Shown here one piece after another: positions 1 to 7,353 of a DNA stretch of 46,884 nucleotides; within the stretch, counting starts at the first letter, position 1; every line of letters starts with the position of its first letter. Origin of the DNA: Flavobacterium frigoris PS1 (lineage in GTDB: Bacteria > Bacteroidota > Bacteroidia > Flavobacteriales > Flavobacteriaceae); contig NZ_AHKF01000030.1 in assembly GCF_000252125.1 (NCBI RefSeq), positions 1-46,884 on the forward strand, written 5' to 3'. Made by a program: the position numbers and the translations under genes. Below the pieces are notes generated by a model. The model saw nothing but the letters and a program-made list of their open reading frames with translations, did no database searches and had not been told where the DNA came from.

Positions 1-1299
1 ATATCTCTTGGCACGGGTGCAATGATAGGTGCGGGAATATTTGTCCTTATGGGGCAAATGGCAGAGTTGGTGGGAGATTTATTTCCAATTGTTTTTATAG
101 CAGGTGCCGTTGTCGTGGGTTTCAGTGCCTATTCTTATGTAAAGTTTTCAAATGCTTTTCCTTCCTCAGGTGGTGTAGTTAAATTTTTAAATAAATCCTA
201 TGGACCAGGAACTACAACAGGTGTGTTTTCTTTATTGATGTATGTCTCAATGGTGGTTTCTCAGAGTTTAGTAGCAGGTACTTTCGCAGCTTATACACTT
301 CGGTTATTCCCAGAACGTTTTGCTGGTTACGCTACGATTCTTGGCATTCTACTATTGGTTGCGGTATATATCGTGAATATTTTAGGTAACAAAGTCATTG
401 GAACAACAGCAACCTTTACTGCAGTCATAAAAGTGCTTGGTATTGCATTGCTCGCAATTGCTGGCCTATTAGTTTCTGGATTTGCAAATATTACTGGAAA
501 TTATATCCCAAAGAACACCGAGGCTCTGCCACAGGGAGTTGGCTTTGTTGCTGCATTGGCATTGGCAATACTAGCTTTTAAAGGGTTTACTACTATTACA
601 AATCAAGGGGGAGATATTAAAGACCCCCATAAAAATCTAGGCCGCTCTATCGTTTCTTCTATTGTTATCTGTACTTTGATTTATGTAGCACTTGCTCTTG
701 CTGTTGCAGGAGGATTGAGCATACCTGAAATAATTAAAGCTAAGGATTATGCATTAGCGGCCGCTGCAAAACCGGTATTCGGGGAATGGGGTTCTTGGAT
801 TACCATAGCAATCGCAATCGTTGCCACTTTTTCAGGTGTAATAGCTAGTGTATTTGCAGCCTCTCGCCTATTGGAGATGTTGAGTAATATGAAACAGGTA
901 CCATCCTTAAATAAAATAGGTAACTTCAAAAACCCCGCACTCCTATTCACGGTTTCCCTTGCTATTTTGCTGACTATGTTGTTCGATTTGACAAGAATCG
1001 CTTCTATTGGAGTTATTTTTTATCTTATTATGGATATTGCTATTCATTGGGGCCTTTTTCGTCACCTTAAAAAGGAAGTAGATTTCCATCCGATTATACC
1101 CTTAATAGCAATTATTATGGATGCAGTAGTTCTTTCGGCTTTCCTTTATGTAAAATACATTAACGATCCTTTAGTAATTATAGTCGCGGCAATCGGAATT
1201 ATATTAATACTTATCTCAGAACGTTTTTTTATGATTTCACATACAGATGATAATGGGAATATGCCAATGGGAATGGAAACAAATAATAATAAAACATAA
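1..1299 (+). CDS. APC superfamily amino-acid permease, 5' end missing
   Basis: This is an inner-membrane transporter of the amino acid/polyamine/organocation (APC) superfamily, cut by the left window edge. The frame is open from base 1, so the apparent ATG at 22 is internal: the residues around it (SLGTGAMIGAGIF) are the conserved first-helix substrate-binding motif of the family, which normally lies close to the N terminus, so only a short piece is missing. About ten to eleven hydrophobic segments follow, with a conserved helix-6-like stretch (ALAILAFKGFTTITNQGGD) near residue 190, and the protein ends in a hydrophilic Met/Asn-rich tail. It sits 15 bp before a GAPDH gene and may head that operon. 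Substrate cannot be read from the sequence. Family assignment is firm, specificity unknown. Confidence 0.85.
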   Translation: MSLGTGAMIGAGIFVLMGQMAELVGDLFPIVFIAGAVVVGFSAYSYVKFSNAFPSSGGVVKFLNKSYGPGTTTGVFSLLMYVSMVVSQSLVAGTFAAYTLRLFPERFAGYATILGILLLVAVYIVNILGNKVIGTTATFTAVIKVLGIALLAIAGLLVSGFANITGNYIPKNTEALPQGVGFVAALALAILAFKGFTTITNQGGDIKDPHKNLGRSIVSSIVICTLIYVALALAVAGGLSIPEIIKAKDYALAAAAKPVFGEWGSWITIAIAIVATFSGVIASVFAASRLLEMLSNMKQVPSLNKIGNFKNPALLFTVSLAILLTMLFDLTRIASIGVIFYLIMDIAIHWGLFRHLKKEVDFHPIIPLIAIIMDAVVLSAFLYVKYINDPLVIIVAAIGIILILISERFFMISHTDDNGNMPMGMETNNNKT

Positions 1300-1314
1300 T
1301 TAAAATAAAATTAC

Positions 1315-2328
1315 ATGAAAAATATAGCAGTTATCGGATATGGAGTTATCGGAAAAAGAATGGCTGATGCTATTAATAAACAAGACGATTTCAAACTAGT
1401 AGGAGTCTGTGATGTTATCAGCGATTGGCGCATTCAAAACGCTGTTAGAAAAGAGTACAATATCTATGCAGCAACACCCGAAGCCGAGAAAGAAATGAAA
1501 ATTGCAAATATTCCATTAAAAGGAAGTATACAAGAACTTTTAAAGAAGGTAGATTTAGTAGTGGATTGTACCCCGAAAAATATAGCTGCTCAAAATATAA
1601 AAATGTACAAAGAAATAGGCGTGAAATTTATAGTTCAAGGTGGCGAAAAACACGAAACTACTGGTCATTCCTTTAGTGCCGAAAACAATTACAAATCAGC
1701 AATAAATTTAAACGCTACAAGAGTAGTTTCTTGTAACACCACTTCTATTTTAAGAACATTGACTGCCTTAAAAAAAGCTGGATTATTAGAATATGCTAGA
1801 GGAACGCTTTTAAGAAGAGCTACAGACCCATGGGAAAGTCATTTAGGTGGTATTATGAACACTATGGTACCCGAAAGAGACATACCGAGCCACCAAGGTC
1901 CCGACGCCCAAAGTGTTGACCCTGATTTAAACGTTATTACTTCTGCAGTAAAAGTGCCAGAAACCTTGAGCCACATGCATTATTGGAACGTGAAATTAAA
2001 AAAACAAACTACGAAGGAAGAGGTGCTAGAGGCTTTCAAGAAATCTAGTAGAATTAAACTAATTCATTACGACCAAGGTTTAGTTTCAAACAATACCATT
2101 AAAGAAATGTTTCTAGACATGGGACGTCCGTGGGGCGATATGTATGAAGTGGCACTATGGGAAGATATGCTGAAAGTTGTAGGCGATGAATTATTCTATG
2201 CCTATGTGGTGGACAACCAAGCTATTGTCATACCTGAAACTATCGATGCCATTAGAGCACTTACAGGAATTGAAATGGATGCGGATAAATCCATTGCTAA
2301 AACAAATGAAAGTTTAGGAATTCATTAA
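1315..2328 (+). CDS. Type II (archaeal-type) glyceraldehyde-3-phosphate dehydrogenase
   Basis: Predicted to oxidise glyceraldehyde 3-phosphate with NAD(P)+ and phosphate in the cytoplasm. The 337-residue length fits the type II family found mainly in archaea, not the usual bacterial GapA. The N terminus is a Rossmann fold (IAVIGYGVIGKRMADA, residues 4-19), and the catalytic cysteine is C140 in the motif VVSCNTTSI; the conserved type II stretch HLGGIMNTMVP and the C-terminal GRPWGDMYEV region are present. It is directly followed, 11 bp on, by a DhnA-type class I aldolase, so two consecutive steps of a glycolytic or gluconeogenic path are co-transcribed. The start at 1315 is the first ATG and gives the full nucleotide-binding fold. 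Transfer from archaea at some time in this lineage is inferred, not shown. Confidence 0.93.
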   Translation: MKNIAVIGYGVIGKRMADAINKQDDFKLVGVCDVISDWRIQNAVRKEYNIYAATPEAEKEMKIANIPLKGSIQELLKKVDLVVDCTPKNIAAQNIKMYKEIGVKFIVQGGEKHETTGHSFSAENNYKSAINLNATRVVSCNTTSILRTLTALKKAGLLEYARGTLLRRATDPWESHLGGIMNTMVPERDIPSHQGPDAQSVDPDLNVITSAVKVPETLSHMHYWNVKLKKQTTKEEVLEAFKKSSRIKLIHYDQGLVSNNTIKEMFLDMGRPWGDMYEVALWEDMLKVVGDELFYAYVVDNQAIVIPETIDAIRALTGIEMDADKSIAKTNESLGIH

Positions 2329-2339
2329 ATCTTTTTAAG

Positions 2340-3401
2340 ATGAAAACAGAAAAAAACATATCAGAAATTTTAGGCGATAAAGCAGATTATTATTTGGATT
2401 ACGTTTGTGAAAAGATCACAAAAGACCAATTGCAAACCCCAAGTAAAAATAGTCTCGATAAAGTATTTGCAAATAGTAACAGAAATCCACAAGTACTTCG
2501 GAGTTTATCCCAACTATACAACCACGGAAATCTGGGCGGTACTGGATATTTAAGTATCCTTCCTGTCGACCAAGGTGTTGAGCATAGTGCTGCCTTTTCT
2601 TTTTATAAAAACCCAGACTATTTTGACCCTGAAAACATTATAAAATTGGCGATAGAAGGAGGCTGTAATGCAGTAGCTTCCACTTTTGGGGTTTTGGGAT
2701 TGAACGCAAGAAAATATGCTCATAAAATACCATTCATAGTCAAAATCAACCATAACGAACTGCTTACTTATCCCACTAAATATGACCAAACACTATTTGG
2801 TAGGGTAAAAGCTGCCTGGGATATGGGAGCTATAGCTGTAGGTGCAACTATTTATTTTGGATCTGCCGAAAGTAACAGACAACTCAAAGAAATTGCCGAA
2901 GCATTTGAAGAAGCACACAATTTAGGTATGGTCACTATTTTATGGTGTTATCTAAGAAATGATTCGTTCAAAAAAGGCACTGTTGATTATCATACTTCTG
3001 CAGACTTAACAGGACAAGCGAATCATTTAGGTGTAACAATTCAGGCAGATATTATCAAACAAAAGTTGCCAACTAATAATTTCGGATTTAAAGAAATTGG
3101 TTTTAGTAAATATGATGATGAAATGTATGAAACATTGACTACTAAACACCCCATTGATCTATGTAGGCTGCAAGTAGCTAATTGCTATATGGGAAAAATT
3201 GGATTAATCAATTCAGGTGGTGGTTCCGAGGGTGATTCCGATTTGATGGAAGCAGTAACAACTGCCGTAATCAATAAAAGAGCCGGTGGTTCAGGCTTGA
3301 TTTTAGGTCGAAAAGCATTTCAACGACCTTTTAAAGAAGGTGTTGATTTGTTACATACAGTACAAAGTGTATATCTGGATAATAAGGTAACAGTAGCATA
3401 G
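2340..3401 (+). CDS. fbaB: Class I fructose-bisphosphate aldolase, DhnA/FbaB type
   Basis: Predicted to cleave or form fructose 1,6-bisphosphate by a Schiff-base lysine, without metal, in the cytoplasm. At 353 residues it matches the FbaB/DhnA family (about 350). Supporting signatures are the N-terminal LSILPVDQGVEHSA (residues 72-85), the central AAWDMGAIAVGATIYFGS and the C-terminal INKRAGGSGLILGRKAFQRP, which closely resembles E. coli FbaB. It follows the type II GAPDH gene by 11 bp and is probably in the same transcript. FbaB enzymes are often induced during gluconeogenic growth; that this applies here is inference. No truncation or unusual residue was noticed. Confidence 0.93.
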   Translation: MKTEKNISEILGDKADYYLDYVCEKITKDQLQTPSKNSLDKVFANSNRNPQVLRSLSQLYNHGNLGGTGYLSILPVDQGVEHSAAFSFYKNPDYFDPENIIKLAIEGGCNAVASTFGVLGLNARKYAHKIPFIVKINHNELLTYPTKYDQTLFGRVKAAWDMGAIAVGATIYFGSAESNRQLKEIAEAFEEAHNLGMVTILWCYLRNDSFKKGTVDYHTSADLTGQANHLGVTIQADIIKQKLPTNNFGFKEIGFSKYDDEMYETLTTKHPIDLCRLQVANCYMGKIGLINSGGGSEGDSDLMEAVTTAVINKRAGGSGLILGRKAFQRPFKEGVDLLHTVQSVYLDNKVTVA

Positions 3402-3446
3402 TTAAGAAAGACTAATACTGTTGCAAGTCTTTTAAAACTTAAAAAA

Positions 3447-4289
3447 ATGACGAACACCATCAACATAGTTAAACACTCAGGAGACATAGTTCCATTTGAT
3501 GTTGAAAAACTTATCACATCCTTAAAACGCTCACAAGCAAACGAGGAACTTATTCAGCAAATCGTCCAGCAAGTTAATGCATCGCTATATGAAGGCATCA
3601 CTACCAAGCAAATCTATAAGATGGCTTTTAAAATGCTTAAAGGCAAGTCACCTGTAAGTGCATCGAGGTATAAACTCAAAAAAGCATTAATGGAATTGGG
3701 ACCGTCTGGCTTTCCTTTTGAAAAACTAATAGGAAAACTACTATCACACGAAGGATATGAAACAAAAGTTGGAGTAATTGTAGAGGGTAATTGTGTGCAA
3801 CACGAGATAGATGTCATAGCGCAAAAGGATAATGACCATTATATGATAGAATGTAAATACCACAGCGACCAAGGACGATTTTGCAATGTAAAAATTCCTC
3901 TTTATATTCAATCACGATTTTTGGATGTTGAAAAACAATGGAAAAAACAACAAGGTCACAATACAAAACTTCACAAAGGATGGGTTTATACAAACACTAG
4001 ATTAACAACTGATGCGATTCAATATGGAACTTGTGTAGGTTTAGGTCTGGCAAGTTGGGATTACCCGAAGGGAAATGGACTTAAAGAACGAATAGACAAA
4101 TCAGGACTACATCCGCTAACCGCTTTAACGACGTTGACAAAAGCGGAAAAAAGAAAATTATTGGATAAAAACATTGTGTTGTGTAAAGAGATTTATGAAA
4201 ACTCATATCTACTGGAAGAAATAGGAATTGATAAAATACGGCAAAAGAAGATTCTAGATGACTCTCTGCAATTATGTAACGAACATTAA
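3447..4289 (+). CDS. ATP-cone domain fused to Mrr-like restriction endonuclease domain
   Basis: The 280-residue protein joins two modules. Residues about 5-85 form an ATP-cone, the nucleotide-binding regulatory domain known from ribonucleotide reductase and NrdR (IVKHSGDIVPFDVEKLITSL at the start). Residues about 88-200 form a PD-(D/E)XK nuclease of the Mrr type with catalytic candidates D122 (QHEIDVIAQ) and E135/K137 (YMIECKYHS). The C-terminal 80 residues are basic and of unknown role. Such proteins occur in many bacteria in stress-type clusters; the natural substrate is not known to me. The architecture suggests nuclease activity gated by nucleotide level, which is inference. The gene lies 45 bp after fbaB and 13 bp before a beta-CASP ribonuclease gene, so it is likely part of the same run. 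Confidence 0.82.
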   Translation: MTNTINIVKHSGDIVPFDVEKLITSLKRSQANEELIQQIVQQVNASLYEGITTKQIYKMAFKMLKGKSPVSASRYKLKKALMELGPSGFPFEKLIGKLLSHEGYETKVGVIVEGNCVQHEIDVIAQKDNDHYMIECKYHSDQGRFCNVKIPLYIQSRFLDVEKQWKKQQGHNTKLHKGWVYTNTRLTTDAIQYGTCVGLGLASWDYPKGNGLKERIDKSGLHPLTALTTLTKAEKRKLLDKNIVLCKEIYENSYLLEEIGIDKIRQKKILDDSLQLCNEH

Positions 4290-4302
4290 AAACTAAAAAA
4301 TC

Positions 4303-5675
4303 ATGGAAAATAAAAGTATTAAAATTCACTTTTTAGGAGCTGCAGGAACAGTAACTGGCTCTAAATATTTAGTGGACACAGGAGACAAAAAAATATTAAT
4401 CGATTGTGGTCTTTTTCAAGGACTTAAAGAACTGCGTCTTAAAAATTGGGAATATCCACCAGTCAACGTGTCAGATATTGATATAGTACTACTAACGCAT
4501 GGTCACATGGATCATACAGGATATTTACCAAGATTGGTTAAGCAAGGCTTCAACGGCCCTATTTATGGTACTAATCCTACCTTGGATATTGCAAAAATTA
4601 TACTTAATGATAGTGCTAAAATCCAAGAACAGGAAGCCGAACGTGCTAATAAAGAAGGTTATTCAAAACATAGTCCAGCAGAACCATTATACGATTTAAA
4701 GGATGTGGAAAAAACAATTCCTCATTTTAAGACCGTTCCACAATCACAATGGATTCCATTGTTTGATGGTATCAGGGCTCGATTTCAATATAATGGGCAT
4801 ATTTTAGGAGCTACATTTATAGAACTGGATGTGCACGGAAAACGTTTTGTCTTTTCAGGAGATATAGGAAGAACAAATGATTTACTGTTGTATTCTCCTT
4901 TGAAACCAAAAAAAGCGGATGTACTTTTCATAGAATCTACTTATGGAGGTCGATTTCATCAAGAGGAACTAGAAGCCATTCCACAAATTGAAAAACTGGT
5001 CAATGAAACCATAAAAAGAGGTGGTAGTCTGTTTGTACCCAGTTTTTCTGTAGAACGTGCGCAATTGATGATGTTTATTTTTTGGAAATTGCTTAAAGAA
5101 AATAAAATTCCTAAAGTACAAATGATAATGGACAGTCCTATGGGTGCTAACGTATTGGAACTATTTCACCGCACAAAAGATTGGCATAAGTTAGAAGATA
5201 ACGAATGCGATGAAATGTGTTCTCATTTTACAGTAGTAAGTAGTTATCGAGAAACTATGGAATTACGAACAGATAATAAACCAAAAATCGTAATCGCAGG
5301 TAGTGGAATGCTCATGGTGGAAGAATGCTAAACTATTTGGAGACGCAAGCTCAAAATCCTGATAACACCTTACTTTTTGTAGGGTATCAAGCCGAAGGAA
5401 CTCGTGGAAGAAAATTATTAGAAGGTGAAAAAGAATTAAAAGTGTACGGAAAATGGGTACCTTTCAAAATGCAAGTAGCTGAAATCGAAGGGCTATCAGC
5501 ACACGCAGACCATACAGAACTTATGGACTGGATGAGTAAAATAAAAAACAAACCCGAACGTATTTTTATTGTTCATGGGGAGAAAGAAGGTGCGGAAGCA
5601 CTACAGAAAGGGATAAAAGAAACCTATGGTTGGGATGCTGAAATACCTCAGCTATATAGTGTTGAAGAAGTTTAA
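4303..5675 (+). pseudogene. Beta-CASP metallo-beta-lactamase ribonuclease-like gene, broken by a frameshift
   Basis: The gene encodes an MBL-fold hydrolase with an RNA-specificity (RMMBL/beta-CASP) domain, about 457 residues when rejoined. Frame 1 (4303-5331) carries the zinc site HGHMDH (H66, H68, D70, H71), GHILGATFIEL, FSGDIGR and ESTYGG, but ends early at VIAGSGMLMVEEC. Frame 2 (from about 5316 to 5675) resumes with GGRMLNYLE and then GLSAHADH and FIVHGE. The family motif here is GSGM-x-x-GGR, so a single missing base near 5313-5315 (for example AAT reduced to AT) explains the break exactly. Both halves are otherwise intact and show no further decay. It may be a recent inactivation, a sequencing error or, less likely, programmed frameshifting. 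Members act as RNA-processing nucleases. Confidence 0.85.
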
Positions 5676-5693
5676 TTATAAAATAAAGGTAAT

Positions 5694-6233
5694 ATGATGA
5701 ATAGTTCAACGCAGAAAAATTGGTATGTTGTCACTGGCGGCCCTAGTACTGGTAAAACAACGGTAATTGATTTGCTTCAAAAACAAGGATATATTACTAC
5801 AATAGAACATGCACGACATTACATCGATACTATGCGAAATGAAGGACATTCAGTTGATGAAATTAGAAATAACAAAAGAAAATTTCAATTAGGAGTTCTA
5901 GACATGCAAATCGAACAAGAAGCTTCAATTAAAACAAAAGATATTGTTTTTTTGGATAGAGCCATTCCAGATGCTTTAGCCTATTATCAATTTTTGAAAT
6001 TAGATTATGATGAAAAATTAATAAAGGCAATAAAAGCAACCTCTTATAAAAAAATTTTTATTTTAGATAGACTCCCTTTTACAAAAGACTATGCCAGAAC
6101 CGAAAATGAAGAGGATCAAAAAAAAATTCACCAATTAATAATTGATGTTTATAAAGATTTAGGTTTTCCAATTGTTTTTGTGCCTGTTTTGCCTCCTTTA
6201 GAAAGAGTTAAATATATTTTAGATAATGTATAG
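5694..6233 (+). CDS. AAA_28-type P-loop ATP-binding protein
   Basis: A 179-residue cytoplasmic P-loop protein of the AAA_28 family, related in fold to NadR-type and other small kinases. The Walker A motif is TGGPSTGKTTVIDLL (residues 14-28), followed by a helix, a conserved EHARHYID segment and a Walker B-like strand IVFLDRAIPDAL with the Asp in DRA. A later ILDRLPFTKDYART stretch supplies the arginine-rich lid. It probably phosphorylates or hydrolyses a small-molecule substrate, but none can be named. It starts 18 bp after the broken beta-CASP gene; two adjacent ATGs (5694, 5697) make the start uncertain by one codon. Its 3' end overlaps or abuts the next gene. Confidence 0.75.
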   Translation: MMNSSTQKNWYVVTGGPSTGKTTVIDLLQKQGYITTIEHARHYIDTMRNEGHSVDEIRNNKRKFQLGVLDMQIEQEASIKTKDIVFLDRAIPDALAYYQFLKLDYDEKLIKAIKATSYKKIFILDRLPFTKDYARTENEEDQKKIHQLIIDVYKDLGFPIVFVPVLPPLERVKYILDNV

Positions 6234-6927
6234 AAAAATGTCAAATATAAAAAACAAATACAATTGTGATACCAAATCCATTCTATCCTATTTATGTCTT
6301 TTCATATTGTTTATTTGCACAAGTGCAAAATCTCAAAACAACATGTTTTTAGAACAAATAGAAGGTAGAACTATCGAAAGAGAGAATTACAATGATAAAG
6401 GCGATTTGCTAAATAAGCAACTTTTTGAAGCTGGAAAAATCACGAAAAAAAAGGATTATTATGAAATAAAAGTAACAACCACTTTATATGACAAAAATAA
6501 AACACTAAAAGAAAAATACACAACAACATATAAATGCGAGCCAGAAAAGTTTAGTATTGTTTTATTTGTTTTTCCTTTTGCAGACCCAAAATCAAAAGAA
6601 ACCGAAATCAGTACAAAATCAATAAATTTTAAAGAATTGTACAATATCGAAAAGTTAGCGAATGTTGATTTAGACATAAGTTTTGATTCAGGTTTAATGA
6701 ATTTTTTTGGTTCAAAAAGCACCATAAAAATCTATGACAGAAAAAAAGAAATTAACAATCGAAGTTTAAGTATAAAATCAAAAATAAGTATCAAAGCATA
6801 TGCTTTTGGTATAAGAATCAAACAATTAAATTATTTATTAACTGAAAAGTTAAATTCAAACGGTTTACTCACCTATCAAAAGTTTATCGAAAATGATGGT
6901 AGTTACTTCACAATGCTATATAAATAA
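6226..6927 (+). CDS. Putative exported protein of unknown function
   Basis: I do not recognise this 233-residue protein. It has a positively charged, then strongly hydrophobic N terminus (ILSYLCLFILFICTSAKSQ) that reads as a signal peptide with cleavage near residue 37, so export to the periplasm or outer membrane is likely. The mature part is rich in Lys, Asn and Thr with alternating beta-strand-like segments (EIKVTTTLYDKNKTLKEKYT) and no conserved motif. Two starts are possible: ATG 6226, which overlaps the upstream gene by 8 bases, and ATG 6238 just after its stop, which gives a more typical signal peptide. It lies 5 bp before the next small gene. Confidence 0.55.
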   Translation: MYRKMSNIKNKYNCDTKSILSYLCLFILFICTSAKSQNNMFLEQIEGRTIERENYNDKGDLLNKQLFEAGKITKKKDYYEIKVTTTLYDKNKTLKEKYTTTYKCEPEKFSIVLFVFPFADPKSKETEISTKSINFKELYNIEKLANVDLDISFDSGLMNFFGSKSTIKIYDRKKEINNRSLSIKSKISIKAYAFGIRIKQLNYLLTEKLNSNGLLTYQKFIENDGSYFTMLYK

Positions 6928-6932
6928 AAAAA

Positions 6933-7235
6933 ATGAAAAATTACGACACACTTTCAGAGGCAATTAATGATTTAATAAGTAACGGTTATACCTACGATTT
7001 CAATTTACATCAGGATTGTATTAGATGTGCTTCTATTTCTATTGAAATTCATCCAGAAGATTTTGAGGTAGATGAATTCTATAGGTTTGAAGGAATGAGT
7101 AGTACAGACGATAACAGTATTTTATATGCAATTTCGTCTAAAAATGGAATTAAGGGTTTATTAGTCGATGCTTATGGAGTATACAGTGAAAACTTGAATG
7201 AAAAAATGATACAAAAACTGAAGATGAAACATTAA
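6933..7235 (+). CDS. Small conserved protein of flavobacterial type, function unknown
   Basis: A 100-residue acidic protein that starts MKNYDTLSEAINDLISNGY and contains an ISIEIHPEDFEVDEFYRFEG segment and GLLVDAYGVYSENL near the C terminus. Proteins of this look are common in Bacteroidota and are sometimes labelled phosphoribosylpyrophosphate synthetase in databases; nothing in the sequence supports that label, since the enzyme is about three times longer and its PRPP-binding motif is absent. No signal peptide or membrane segment is seen. It is the last gene before a 118-bp gap ahead of the copper ATPase gene, so it may close the preceding transcript. Confidence 0.6.
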   Translation: MKNYDTLSEAINDLISNGYTYDFNLHQDCIRCASISIEIHPEDFEVDEFYRFEGMSSTDDNSILYAISSKNGIKGLLVDAYGVYSENLNEKMIQKLKMKH

Positions 7236-7353
7236 ATAAATAATTTAAAACTCATTCTGGTAGGATAACGATAAGCTAGCTCGAATAGTAAGTGAACCTT
7301 TAAAAAAAATTAACCTTAAATATCCAAATAAAAATAACTAAAATAACCAAAAT

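Noticed and set aside
6933..7235. Phosphoribosylpyrophosphate synthetase
   Set aside because: Only 100 residues, without the PRPP-binding loop; the name seems to be a propagated label.
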